DNA from: Lumbricus rubellus
Taxonomy: Eukaryota; Annelida; Clitellata; Crassiclitellata; Lumbricidae
Length of the DNA: 64,000 nt
Assembly: GCA_945859605.1 (NCBI GenBank)
Contig: OX243816.1
Span: 32,533,675 to 32,597,674 of the forward strand
Reading direction: 5' to 3'
Positions 33,939-45,777 of the stretch are shown here, in pieces. Positions within the stretch are counted from its first letter, which is position 1; the number at the start of each line of letters is the position of its first letter. The translations under genes and the position numbers were made by a program. The notes below the pieces were generated by a model. That model was not told the DNA's origin. It saw only the letters and a program-made list of their open reading frames with translations, and did not search any database.

Positions 33939-35157
33939 ACGTAGGCCTACCTAACGAATGTCTATTCAAATGGCTATTAAGAACCACTGATATGCAATGA
34001 CTTACTCACTTAGTACTCACATGTAAGTTTACTACTTAGTCCTTCCCGTGCAGGTCTGCACATCAGGCAACGCATCTCCTCCACTCATCCCTTTTGATGA
34101 GCATATTCGATACGTTGTTTCTGTTTCGTAGTCTTTTTACTCGGGTGGATTACAAGCCCGCCGCGGAACCCTCCCCTTTATTCTGGCTTGGGACAGGTTC
34201 ATGTTATACTAAGAATCTAAGATACACTGGGGTGGAGTTATACCCTGAGACGGATTTTCACATCTATGACTCCAACGTAAAAGGAAATGTAATGCAATAT
34301 AAAAAAACTGATACACGAGATTCATCCCTGCATGACTGCAGCTGTCAATAAATAAGGTCTATTTACCCGAGGGTCTAAATCAGGTTGCATATTATGATGC
34401 TCTTCACATTTTAAAGACAAGATTCAAAATAATAATTTTGGGCATTCGTTGACATTGATGACATTAGTTGTAATTGTAGTCTGCACGGTCGATTCTGTTG
34501 AACTTACACAATCGCACTCAATTGACTCTGACCCACACCCTGTAAAGTCGAGACCTATTTTTAAACTGCTACATTTGGTCTTAAGCAAATTTTGTCAGAC
34601 TAAACTGTGACTAAAGTGTTAATGATAGTAAATATTCGCAAAATGAACTGGAGAAATTTTACATTTTGAAACCTCTATAAAAAAATACCCATACTCTTAA
34701 TTGCCTTCTTTCCATATTTTAGGCTCATTCTAAAAAATTTAATCATGAGAAATTAGTTTTGCCCCTCTTGCAAAAATATCTGCGGTCGCCCATGAAGCTC
34801 GCGATGATGTTCAAAAGCGAAATGCCTGTCGTTGTCCATGAACAGCAGAATCAAAAAATTTATTGCCAAACAGCCTGATTAAATACTTAATCAGTTAATA
34901 TATAGAGAGGAACTCATAAAGGGTAGACCAATGCCAACTAAGTGCAAGCCACCGTGCACGGATCGATCAAGTGAGAGGAACCTGAATGGAATCCGTCCCT
35001 TCAGAAATATCGTAAAATATTTATTTTCTTTATAATAACTTCCATCTGTGAATATTTCTGTTCTATGGTCAGCAAAATCCATTCTTCTCTTTACGAGTTC
35101 AGTGGAAAGTGAAAAGTGGAAAGGCTCATCATAAAATTAATATCGAGTAGGTTTTTT

Positions 35158-35564
35158 AACATGCAGTTCTATACACAAAATGTGCAGTTGTAAATGAATA
35201 TGTGCAGTTGTAAAAGCAATCTTGGGCAGTGATAAAAAAAATCATTAGAAAAAAGTAGCTGAAGTGCAGCCGGTTGAAAAAATGACCATGAAAGAAGGAA
35301 AGAAACGAAGGGCTTGTGCAGTAAAAAAATATGCAGGAAGGCCAAATTTTCATATTGTTTCAAGTGGAAAAGAGGTAGGCCTAATCAGATTCTATATTTT
35401 CTATAGGCGGCAATTTGTGCCATTTCAGAAGTATATTTCTGACAAACGAGTAAAAAGTGTTATAAGATTTTATGAAAAAGGTCGTGATAAATTTTCGCCA
35501 ACGAAGCAAACCAGATTCAACATGCTGGTCGTGCAGTTCTATAAAATTTCTTTTAAAAGCCCTG
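35158..35564. mobile_element. hAT-like MITE, CAGTTGTA family (counterpart of 14832)
   Basis: Flanks ATATCGAG and ATGTCGAG match at 7 of 8 positions; the right end is AAAAGCCCTG. Confidence 0.7.
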
Positions 35565-36317
35565 ATGTCGAGCATGGGCTGTAGCTAGGTAGGCTAAGCA
35601 TGAGCACATCTCTGTAGATGTCAGAGTAATGAATAGGCACCGAGGTTAATTTACGTTTGTCACTGTTTCCTGGGAGTACATCCTCATTCCTCGATCATCA
35701 ATTATTCATAACTTGTGCGTCGCTGTATCGCATATTCACTTATTCAGGAATCAATACACCCGAATGAACCAACTACTCAGCATACGATGTGAAGAGCAAT
35801 GGTTCGAGCGTCCTCTAACACCACTACTATGCATTGTGCAAGAACATTCCAGCGTTCTCTAACACGTAACACCACTACTGTGCATTGTGCAAGAACATTC
35901 CAACGTCCTCAAACACGGTAACACCACAACTGTGCATTGTGCAAGAACCATAAACAAGTCCATCAAGCGCTCTAACAACGGGTCGAGTTTGTTACCGGAC
36001 ACACTGAAAAGTGCTCTTCTATCGCCGTTGTATCAACAAGCCCAGCACACACTGTTGCTATGCGCGGTCGATGCTTTGTCGCGTGGTCGCAGATTCTCTT
36101 TTGAACTTATTATATCGGATGCAATATCAAATGCAATTGTATATCGCGTTTTGAAATGCATATCAGTGTATTCAATGTTTGCACGTGGAGTCAGATGCAT
36201 TATTGATTGGAATAAATGGTTGATTTTTTACCTGCAACCTCATAAGAGGCCCATTAATAACAATGATGGTAATAATAATATTAATAAAACCAATACTGCT
36301 ATTAGGCTTAGGTTACC

Positions 36318-36319
<2 letters not shown>

Positions 36320-36358
<39 letters not shown>

Positions 36359-36430
36359 TTTATATTAGGCGATAGATAAGTCCCTGAGGGATCCTGTATA
36401 CCTCGGGGCAATTTAAAAAAAAAAAAAAAA

Positions 36431-36476
<46 letters not shown>

Positions 36477-36680
36477 GGCGATAGATAAGTCCCTGAGGGA
36501 TCCTGTATACCTCGGGGCAAAAAATAAAAAAAAAAAATAATAATAATAATAATAATTAGCCGTTCCAGAATACAATTTTTTTTAAGTCTCCGGATATTTT
36601 TTTGAAATCCCGAGAGATCTGAGATACCTCGGGTAAAAAAATATTTTTAAAAATAAAATAAATAAAATAATAATAATAGA
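36320..36680. repeat. Tandem A-tailed unit with AAT microsatellites
   Basis: Two near-identical units (GCGATAGATAAGTCCCTGAG, GGATCCTGTATACCTCGGGG, then an A-run and AAT repeats) and a third diverged one (GAGATACCTCGGG). Copy-2 specific. Confidence 0.8.
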
Positions 36681-36814
36681 TCCCATAGTAATAATAATGA
36701 CACTTAAAATGGCAATTTTCATGGCGCTGTAACTTGGCCGTACAGCTACAATGGTGCCTGGAAGAGACACCGAGAGAATAGATTAGCCTACATAGGTGAA
36801 TATTTATGTTCGCA

Positions 36815-37110
36815 TGTACAGTATTTAATTTAAACGACTCTGGAAGAAGTTCCTCCCAGGGAATTCCTTTCCCCCACCAAAAAAAGACAAAATGATAATA
36901 GTTTTTAGTTGCTGCCTACATCATTGTATTACAGGCACTCATTGCATTGTTATAATTATTCATATACCGTGATATTATTTACTATTACAGAATTATATTG
37001 TTAATATTCACTATTATAATAATATGAGGCTGTCACATTACAATGAATATTGATAATATAATGTACAAATACTATATTTTTTACGACTAAATCACTTCTC
37101 TGTAGTGCTG
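36815..37110. mobile_element. Fragment of the 3364-5955 inverted-repeat element family
   Basis: Starts CAGTATTTAATTTAAACGAC and continues as at 16329, so it is shared by both blocks. Confidence 0.65.
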
Positions 37111-37193
37111 TCTTTCAAATTTCAACATGTTATTGATTCTTTTTATAGTTAAATCGGTAAATAATTGTCCCTCGAACAAAATCAAATCTGTAC

Positions 37194-37230
37194 CTTTTAT
37201 AGGTGTGCATTTATCGTCGTTGATTTTGTC
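37194..37230 (-). CDS. Gene 3, exon 2: 37-nt linker micro-exon
   Basis: Same residues as in gene 1 (DKINDDKCTPIK) with one synonymous difference at least (AAA for AAG). Acceptor TTTCTACAG, donor AAAAG|GTACAGAT. Phase 0 to 1. Confidence 0.85.
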
Positions 37231-37473
37231 CTGTAGAAAAATAAACACAGATTCTCTTTGTTTATTGGGTCATTGGCATGAATGAGGCCTACACGCGAAC
37301 AGAAGCTAATAATAGTAGTGCAACTGCGTTCTGCAACGGCTACTTCTATTCTTACTTTAACTACTTTACTAACCTACTCGCATTTTCGCCACTGCTACCT
37401 GTATATCTACTATAAGCTTACCAACCATACAATTAATAAGAAGAAAGCAACAATTAGCCTACTGCAACTCCTA

Positions 37474-38196
37474 CTGTGTCTCGATAGGTCGTGAACGATT
37501 TTGAATGCAGACAAATATATGTTAGGCCTATACAAAATATAATGTGGAAAGTTTTATACTGGTGGATAGGTTATTCAAATGAAAAGGTTAATTTAATCAC
37601 TAGCTCACTTATTCAAATTTTAGCGCCAATATCCGTGACGTCATCAAATTCGTGCCAAGTAAACGTTGAGTTAAGCCGCAAACAATACTGTACGACCCTC
37701 ATTGTTAATCCACACATAATTAATTAGCCTATACTGCAAATTATCATTTAGTACGGTATTTAATAATGTTTCCTTTACTCTTTATTACAGCCTCAAGTCG
37801 ATTAGTCATCGAGCCAATTAGATTTTTCAGAGCTGTCAGAGGTAGGCCTATTGATGTCCATACCTTACAAAGCCGACGTTTTAAGGTCGTTTGGGGTTCG
37901 GTATCGGCATAAACACTTGACGCCATAATCCTCCAAACATTTTCCATTGGTGACCAATCCGACGAATTAGTCGGCCAGTCCCTCGGTGAGATGTAGGCTA
38001 TCCACTGATATTCTTGTTCAGCCATTCGACTGAGGTCTATGATGTGTGTGCACGTGCACAGTCTTGTTGAAATATTTTTTTAAACTAGCATTTTCATTTG
38101 AATAACCTATCCGCCAGTAAAAAAACTTCTCACATTATATTGTGTATAACATATTTTGTCTGCATTCAAAATCGTTCACGACATATCGAGACACCC
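37474..38196 (-). mobile_element. Tc1-like transposon remnant
   Basis: Inverted ends (GTGTCTCGATA, then GTCGTGAACGATTTTGAATG) are flanked by TA. On the minus strand the transposase end is legible: DWPTNSSDWSPMENVWRIMA, SVYADTEPQT, LKRRLCKVW, and RLEAVIKSKGNIIKY, the Tc1 pattern with the DWSPMEN region in place of SPDLSPIEN. The 5' two thirds are deleted. It sits in the first intron of gene 3. Confidence 0.88.
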
Positions 38197-38666
38197 TATA
38201 CAATTGCTGCTACTACTACTAATACTATTGCTGTTACTACAATAATACAGAGTAGTCAAATCATTTTATCTCTCAAATATCTCTTAGGATATTATAATCC
38301 CTGTTTTCAAACAATTTGTCTTATTTACAGAGTTACTAGGCCTATATTCCTAAAAAGATAATGTAAACTGAATCCACAATAATCAGAAGATAAAGAAATA
38401 ATAAGAATAATAATTAAGAATAATGGAGAAAAAGAAAGCATTTTAAGGCGACGATAAATAATTGTTATGATAGTAATTATAATCATCAGTATTAGGCCTA
38501 TTACCATTATCTTTTCCTATAACCAACATCGCTAATTTTAATTATTCGTACAATCTACTCTGAAAAATCCTGTAAACACCGGGAAACAGTATGACAATCA
38601 AACAGATGATTCTTCTATCAGCAGTAATCATACCATAATAATATGTTTAACCAAAGTAATGCTAAC

Positions 38667-38975
38667 CTGGAAATATTCGCACGCTGTGTTGTTCACAAAG
38701 TTGATCGGAATATAGTCGTAGAGTTGACACTGGTTCAGCGCTGTGTTAACGTTGTAACCGGTGCAGTTTGGTTCTTTGTAGCACTTCCAGGAACACAAGA
38801 CGGACGTTGGAACGCACGTCGGAACTGAGGATATGGCTTCAAAGGGAAATACCTTCGCTGGTGAATCGGCGGCGCATTGAGACACTCCATTGGACAATAC
38901 GAGCTTCTGAAAGGTTCCAAAAGATGCTGGGGCCAGCGATAGAAAAATCAGCAGCAATGCACAAGATGGCATCAT
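38667..38975 (-). CDS. Gene 3, exon 1: signal peptide and PAN/apple-like domain
   Basis: ATG at 38975; 103 codons, phase-0 end at the donor GTTAGC. Signal peptide MMPSCALLLIFLSLAPASFG. All seven mature Cys of gene 1 are kept (SPC is SQC here). Differences from gene 1 are scattered substitutions (for example TCVPTS for ECVPSS), with no indel over 309 nt although the introns differ by many indels, which suggests this exon has been under constraint. Confidence 0.88.
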
Positions 38976-40140
38976 CGTCGTCGCATTAATTTACAAACGT
39001 ACCGGTACCTCCAAAGGAATATTCTACACTAAAGTTAGCCTAATCTGCAGTCTCGTGAGATTATTGAAGCAACGGGTATACGATATCTGAAGTCGAGAGT
39101 GACATGTTTCGCGTAATCTGGAAGTGGTCCACTGACTAACACATTGAAAGCAGGTCAACGAAGTAAATGCCCTTTTCCAAATCTTTTTTTCAGAAATCAT
39201 AAACGCACTGAATGATCTGCGGTCATCATCAACGATCAATAATCACTGTTAGTGAGGACGTTTTTATTTTTTATGCATAACTGGCGCTTGTCAGAGAAAC
39301 AAGTAGGCCTACTTTCAAATAAAATCAACCTACCGCAAAATAATAGCCTACGTTTTCGAAAGCATTCACTGACAAAACTTGCCAACATGCATCCGGTATT
39401 TATGTCATTTCTCCATTAGCATGCATCTGTTGACTCGTTCTACTCGCTGTTGCAGTCTAACCTGCAGCTATGTAGGCTATGTCTGGTCTAGGCCTATACT
39501 ACAAAAGTTCACCCCGAAAGTAACAACACACGAATTGCGACTATCACCAATTGGAGAAAAAAATCATTCCATATTAATGGGTTTCGTCTGGATTTCAATG
39601 AACACACTCGCCATTCATCAACGCTGGTTATCGATCGTAGTAGGCTATAGGGCTAGAGCTGCTAGACCATACATAAAGACAGGTTTCTGATGTCAGTCAG
39701 TCAGTCATCTCCTGTGTATAATATACACAGGAGATGAATAAATATGTTTATTTTCACTTGCCCTCATTGCTAAAGTATCGTCCAATGTTATTGGCTTTTG
39801 AACATCGTGCCTGATCTAAGGAATCAGGCCAGCGCCTATTCATTCGGAGAGAGTTAGACCTATTAGGAGTCTCACCGATGCCTCGAAAGAGTTCGCCTTT
39901 CATTTCAGTGCCTAATCGGTGAGAGTATATAGATATACGTTCATGCAATCTATGAATTGGTAGCCTATGCTATAGGCCTAATACGTTTCCATTGTTAATG
40001 TTTACATCGGTCTCGACCTAACCGATCTTCTTACATTGTTAGCAATTGACAGAATCCGTTTCAAATTTAGACATTCCTTGTCTGTAGGGCCTATAATTGA
40101 GTCTTAGGTGTGGATCTATTGATTTTAGGTTGCATAGTTA
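38976..40140. other. 5' flank of gene 3
   Basis: Counterpart of the gene 1 flank. It holds the unbroken 31-bp palindrome at 39706-39736. No gene is seen. Confidence 0.5.
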
Positions 40141-40966
40141 GGGCCCCCATAAATTCGCGATCTTGCGCAGCGGAACTTTTCCGCAAATTTTCATGTTTCC
40201 CGCAACAGCGCAAAAATTGTCAATCCGCGCGATTTTGGCGCAATTTTTGACAAAATTTTGCTAATTTGTCTAAATTGGGCTTTGATTGACTTAAAAATCA
40301 CTTCAGCGCGCGGCAGTTCAACATAGCAACGAAACCGATGGGCGATGATCAAAATGGCGGCCGCCGAATGGAACGAAATTATATCGGAATTTTTAGTTAA
40401 AGATCGTTATTTTTAGTAGTAATGCACAAAACTTAAAGTATTAAAAAAATCTTGAGCTTCACGGCAACACAATAAAATATGTTAGACGAAGTTTCTCAAA
40501 GCGATCACACGGCAACGTCGCGTGCTGTCTCAGCCTATGACAGAACGAAAGCATTTAATCTATATAAGCCTAGACGTCGGGCGTGCACACGAAGACGGAA
40601 GGCTACTATTCAACACGTTTTGTAACTTGGTGATTCATTATAAGCCTAATATAGGCATATGATATATAATTAATACCATCTTGAAGTTGTAGGCCTATTT
40701 GTAATGAGCGTAGATTTCGGTGGGCGTAAATTTTGCAAGATTAAAATTCTTTGCAATCGTTAGAATACATTAATCTCATGGTTATAGAAACCTTAAAACT
40801 GCATTTTTTGCTTGATTTTCTAATTTCTTGAACGCCAAAGCAAATACACAATTAATGAACATTATCATTTTTTTCACTTGCGCAAAATTGGCGCAAATTT
40901 CTGGTTTTTGGTGCACAATTTTTTCTGTTTCTTGGCGCAAATTTCTGGGGGGCCTACATAGTAAGC
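40141..40966. other. Copy-2-specific insert, no gene recognised
   Basis: Interrupts the homology with block 1 between 40140 and about 41521. The phrase GCGCAAATTTCTGG and related GCGCAA motifs recur at 40890-40950 and 40150-40260, hinting at a repeat of unknown class. Confidence 0.4.
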
Positions 40967-41300
40967 TTGTATGTATGTATGTATGTATGTATGTATGTAT
41001 GTATGTATGTATGTATGTATGTATGTATGTATGTATGTATGTATGTATGTATGTATGTATGTATGTATGTATGTATGTATGTATGTATGTATGTATGTAT
41101 GTATGTATGTATGTATGTATGTATGTATGTATGTATGTATGTATGTATGTATGTATGTATGTATGTATGTATGTATGTATGTATGTATGTATGTATGTAT
41201 GTATGTATGTATGTATGTATGTATGTATGTATGTATGTATGTATGTATGTATGTATGTATGTATGTATGTATGTATGTATGTATGTATGTATGTATGTAT
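40967..41300. repeat. (TATG)n microsatellite, about 83 units
   Basis: An essentially perfect tetranucleotide run that directly continues into the 3' end of the SINE at 41301. Confidence 0.98.
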
Positions 41301-41502
41301 GTGCACTTGTTATAGCGCCCTTTCAAGCTCCCTCTACTCAGAGGCGCTCCCGATGCAGAGCGGACACTGCATCGGAGTTTCACGCCGAAGCGCTGAGCAA
41401 TTGTAAGTGAAGGACTTGCCCAAGGTCCTTACGCGGGGAGGTGGATTCGAACCTCGCACCTTCCGGCTCCAAGGCAACGACGCCACCACTAGACCACCGC
41501 GA
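41301..41502 (-). mobile_element. tRNA-derived SINE
   Basis: B-box GGTTCGAATCC (a perfect match to the consensus), SINE body and LINE-like tail; its 3' tail is the (CATA)n run. Confidence 0.82.
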
Positions 41503-41853
41503 CTATATTATATCATTGCGCTGAATAAGTTATTATGCGCAACTCTGGGTTTTAGACAAACTCATCGAGTAGCAACTAACTGAAATGGTTCGAGTTGTGT
41601 TTTTGTTAGGCGTTGCTAAAAGAGCCAGCGGTAATTCCGGTGTCGCAGGTATTCTATCCCTCTAAAGCTATCCTGGTGGATAAATGAATTTAACCTACGT
41701 GATGGAACATATCGAGTAGCCTACAGAGTATCCGAGTGGATATAAACCATTCTATCCCCAGCGTATAGGCTAATTATTGAAAAATACGTACAATTGATAG
41801 CTTTGTGCTGTAATCAAAATTTACAGTGACTATAATTCTTTTAAGTGTCCTAA

Positions 41854-41945
41854 CAGGGCTTTTTTAACGTGCAGTTGTACACAAAATGTACAGTTCTAAA
41901 TGGATTTATGCAGTTGTAGAAGCACTTCTGTACAGTTAAAACTAG
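41854..41945. mobile_element. Left end of the CAGTTGTA MITE family
   Basis: CAGGGCTTTTTTAACGTGCAG followed by CAGTTGTA and CAGTTCTA motifs; the right end is missing. Confidence 0.55.
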
Positions 41946-41949
41946 CAAT

Positions 41950-42540
41950 AATAATGCGCCGTTGTGTTGGCTGCTACTTTTAAAGTCGTCTTCTTAATTT
42001 ATCGATAATTAACATATTCTGAGTAGGGGTCAGCCACTTGGATCCTTTGTCTCCATGTTGTTCTGTCTCCAGCGTCTTCCTTTTTCAGATCAAGTAGTTC
42101 CATGTCCTGTTGGATCATGTCCCTCTATCTCTTCTTCTGCCGTCCACGGCTGCGGCGTCCCTGTAGGGCCTAGGCCAACTTCTGCACGTATAATTTGAAC
42201 GAATCCATTGGAAAAATTTTTGGCGTGGTTTTTTCTGAAAGGACGCCCTTTCTGACGTCAACCGCAGTTATCGGCTGTTGACCTAGCCTTTGGTGGTCCC
42301 CAACCCGTAAGGCGGCGGGGTCGCATCCTTATTTGATGGCGTCATGCACTCACCACGTCACAAGGCCGTCTGAGGACATCTGTAGTTTTTAAATGTGAGA
42401 CAAAGTGCCACCCTTGTCCCACACTGCGCCCTGTTAGCCCTGCCGCTGTCGGTCCGCGACTGCTTAGTCGTCAGGTTTGACCCTGTTTATGTTGCAGCTA
42501 ACCTCTATATCCAGAGGCCATCCCATGCACTATCCGCCAC
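41950..42540. other. Intergenic, no gene recognised
   Basis: Locally GC-richer, repeat-like sequence without a supported frame. Confidence 0.45.
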
Positions 42541-42548
42541 CTGTGGAC

Positions 42549-43191
42549 TAGGGGTCTGCGGGTACAGCATTTTTGCTACCCAACCGGTACCCGTACACAG
42601 GACCGCTACCCGTACCCGTACCCGACCCGTACTCCAAATTGTTACCCGACCCGTACCCGCGGGTATGCCCGTACCCGTACCGTACCCGCCACGTCATTAG
42701 CCGGACTTCATAATTATGGTTCAAGTCTCTACGAGACAAATATACTTGCAACTCGGCATGTAGTTATGATAACAAATGCGCTATTGAAGAAGAAGAAGAA
42801 GAAGAAGAAGAAGATGATGATGATGATTGCAGTAGTAGCTGTTGTTGTAGCAGGGGAATAGCAGCAGTGGTGGTGGTGACAGTATTAGTAGCAGCAGCAG
42901 TGATAGCAGCATTAACAATAGCGACAGAACAATGGAGAACATTTATTTGTAACCATAGCCCTTCAAATGTCTGTGTCAGAAACGGATGGTGGTCACGATG
43001 AAGATGATAATGATGTGTCCATGCATAAATGTACATGAGTATATTAAGTTCATGTGTACGTGTGGCCTATGGTGATTATATTATTTGCAACCGAACCGAC
43101 CCGTGAAATACGTACCCGACCCGTACCTGACCTGCGGGTACGGGTCGGGTACGGGTAAACTCGCGGGTATGGGTATACCCGCAGACCCCTA
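42549..43191. mobile_element. Non-autonomous hAT element with GGGTACGGGT ends
   Basis: Ends TAGGGGTCTGCGGGTA and its complement, bounded by a perfect 8-bp duplication CTGTGGAC (42541-42548 and 43192-43199). Both subterminal regions are arrays of the hexamer-like ACCCGT / ACGGGT. The interior is GAA, GAT and GCA trinucleotide-rich; no transposase. Confidence 0.92.
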
Positions 43192-43599
43192 CTGTGGACG
43201 CGTGTGGTAACAGCCAGCTCTTACCTAGCCACAGTTGCTACATACGCATAGGCGGGGGGGTCCGCAAAACGTGCGAGTTGCAACAGTAGGGTCGGGTAAA
43301 AAAACGATTTTTCCCCGTACGTGCTTCTAACATTCTAACATTGTCCTCCATTGGTTCTCTGCCGTGCAGCATGTGATATCCAGCCTTACTTGAATAAAAT
43401 AATTTGATTTTTTTTAAATATACCTGTCTGTGAAATGCACAGCTGTAGACGAAATGCAACAGAAAAATCGATGCTGCAAACTGAATTACGGTATTCAAAA
43501 ATCGTCTCGAAATCGCAAACTCGTGATAATGCGGAAGTCGAACTGACTTTAAAGTAGTGTATCGATATTCGTGAGTTGGAAAGTTGCTGCATCTATAGC

Positions 43600-43603
<4 letters not shown>

Positions 43604-43643
<40 letters not shown>

Positions 43644-43646
43644 CGC

Positions 43647-43680
<34 letters not shown>
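43604..43680. repeat. (TA)n(GT)n microsatellite
   Basis: About 18 TA units followed by about 19 GT units. Confidence 0.95.
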
Positions 43681-43683
<3 letters not shown>

Positions 43684-44401
43684 GGGCCTAGTCATAGTTG
43701 AAATCATGGTTGAAATATTGACGTAATTCTGCATCGTTTAACATCCCAGTGAGATCAATAAGCCGACAAAATTCGATCTTTAGTGGGTTTAGTCGCAGAG
43801 TAGGACAACGCTGTATGAGCGTGCTTTGTTAGCCTATAAGACGAAAATAGTCAGCGAAAACTCGGCGCTCAGGGTCGATTGATCTCGCCCTTGTAGCCAT
43901 ATGACTGTGTAACGGCGCCATATAAATTGTCTTTGTCATTAACTGCACCCCCAGTGCACCATCTTCGGGAAGGTCTTCAGCGTAGACGAGCACGACGTCC
44001 TTGTGTCACCATGACCATCCGTATGTTTACGTGCAAACCGCTAAAACTACATGTATAATAATTGTATAGATCTATGCATAATACTTATGCATGTACTGTA
44101 TAGCCTAAGATACACATGACAGGCCTACGATTGTATACGTATTATTCACAGGATCAGATCTGCCTGGGGTTGTGAGTTTGATCCCTTTAGTCTAACTTAG
44201 GGCTCCGACTTCCACAGTGAAGTCTACGCTGCACAGTGCACATCTCAGAGGCCGTTAGTCCAGATACCGGGTACCCTTTGGTGATAGCCCACATGTTCAA
44301 CATTATACCTCCAGCTATTGTTCTTCGATACGTTTTTTCAAAGCGCACTGCTACTCCAGAGTCATCATTGAAAAGCCTGATCAATGTGATTGTTCTATCT
44401 T

Positions 44402-44445
44402 TTTACAAGCCTCCATCACAAAGCTTTGTGATGGAGGCTTGTAAA
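44402..44445. repeat. 44-bp perfect palindrome
   Basis: TTTACAAGCCTCCATCACAA with its exact complement and no spacer, centred on AAGCTT. Confidence 0.97.
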
Positions 44446-44464
44446 CAGATCTTTTTTCTAGAGG

Positions 44465-44545
44465 TTATCGCACTGGGAGCACTACTGAATGGCCTCGGCT
44501 GTGAGAGGCGCTATAGAAAATACTAATTACATTACATTGCATAAT
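44465..44545 (+). mobile_element. LINE/SINE 3' tail fragment
   Basis: GGGAGCACTACTGAATGGCC, GAGAGGCGCTATAGAAAATA and ATTACATTACATT match the LINE end at 62741-62805. Confidence 0.6.
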
Positions 44546-44811
44546 TTATTAATATTTCACATTCATAATCCAAGAACCTGTTATAAGAATGATTAGGCTA
44601 TGTAATTACGGACAAGGATTGTATAAAAGGTATGAGCTTAATTCAAATCTGCGTGTTAATAGTCAAAATAAAGAAAGTGACAGCATAACTGTAGCAAATT
44701 TTAGCAAAAACTACGAGTTGACGACTATAGCATGCTTTATGATTATAATACGATGTGAAGCTATTTGACTAGATCGATGGGAAACGACACATCATGAAAG
44801 AGGAAACTTCA

Positions 44812-45416
44812 TCAATTCCGTTTCATCATCATTCTGCTTCTGGAGACAAATCTGGTGGTGGTAGGCATGGTACCCCAGGAATTGTACCCGGCGTTGTACC
44901 CGCCGTTATGCGCATTCAGGCCAGACACGCCGCAGTAGTTCCACCACCAACCGCCAGATGCACTGAGAGCACAATTACTAACGCCGGAGCCATCGTGGTC
45001 TTTGTCAAACGTAGAAAATTTCATTCCCACCGCCCTGTAGCCAGCGTTTGGGTAATTTAAAGCGTCACCGGCGTCTCCCGTGTGTCCAGAGACGTTCAGG
45101 ACGTAGAAAGTGGCTTCGTTGCTTAGCTGAAAGAACTTATATTCAGCTGAATACCATTTGCGAGTGTCGTTTGACTCCACTTCCACTCTCAGCTTCCAGT
45201 TCCCACTGTTCGTCAAGCGGTAGAGATTCTCGTTTCCAAACCAGAAATGTTCTCCACCAGGATCCCCGAAGCCAGCCTTATAGCTATTCCATGACTTATT
45301 GAACATCATGTTGTCGTCAACGACGTGTTTCTGAATGATGAACCATCCGTAGATGAAAACTGACGCCACTGGTTGCGTATTGTTTGGTACAATCACACTG
45401 CCGTTGTAGTAGTCGG
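44812..45416 (-). CDS. Gene 4, exon 4: FReD domain
   Basis: Last exon of a 376-aa protein (49756-50070, 48560-48596, 46807-46980, 44812-45416), the most complete gene model in the window. Starts in phase 1 after TTTCACAG (residues A/D-Y-Y-N-G-S). Hallmarks: WFIIQKHVVDD, GFGDPGGEHFWFGNENLY, WKLRVEVESNDT, AEYKFFQL, TGDAGDA, DKDHDGSG, NCALSAS and GGWWWNYC. The P region holds the NGGYNAGYNSWG insert shared with gene 2. Ends SRMMMKRN. No frame damage. Confidence 0.92.
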
Positions 45417-45777
45417 CTGTGAAACCTAAATTTAAAAAAACGATTAAGGAAGATAAAGATTTGCGAAATCTAATGCATATACAATGTAACGCCGTTTCGT
45501 AATCAAAGTTATATTGTGAATATCTTTGCCTAGTGATCTATTGGATTGCGAAATTAATCGAGTCACATTGTTCATTGTATAGCCAAATATAACTAGAGAA
45601 ACATCGATTAACAAAACCACTTTTAAGCAGTTAGGATTTGCGATAGAGAGCATTAAACAACATGAGCTGCATGAACAGTCTGGCACCAAATTGTCCGGAC
45701 ACAACAACAGCCAGATAGAACCCAGCTTGCAGAAGCAGAGAAAATTATTAAATAGCCTAGCTATCTACACTGTGTCC

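Larger units (their letters stand above)
28981..41650. repeat. Segmental duplication, copy 2 (contains gene 3)
   Basis: Counterpart of 8102-19470. The left join is sharp near 28978: to the left is intron sequence shared with genes 4 and 6, to the right is sequence shared with 8102 onward. Copy 2 has its own insertions at 29357-30305, 31341-31663, 32667-32841, 36330-36680, 37474-38196 and 40141-41510. Confidence 0.9.

Noticed and set aside
34094..34351. Possible methyltransferase fragment (a reading with LGTGSCYTK and VELYPE) in the gene 3 intron, also near 13675-13800
   Set aside because: Only one short motif-like stretch, broken in block 1; too little to support a gene.
40782..41410. Long open frames in all directions (MYVC or HTYI repeats)
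   Set aside because: The TATG/CATA microsatellite has no stop in several frames; the same holds at 19680, 24720 and 25000-25300.
44236..44526. 96-residue plus-strand frame
   Set aside because: Includes the perfect palindrome and a LINE/SINE tail; no recognisable protein.
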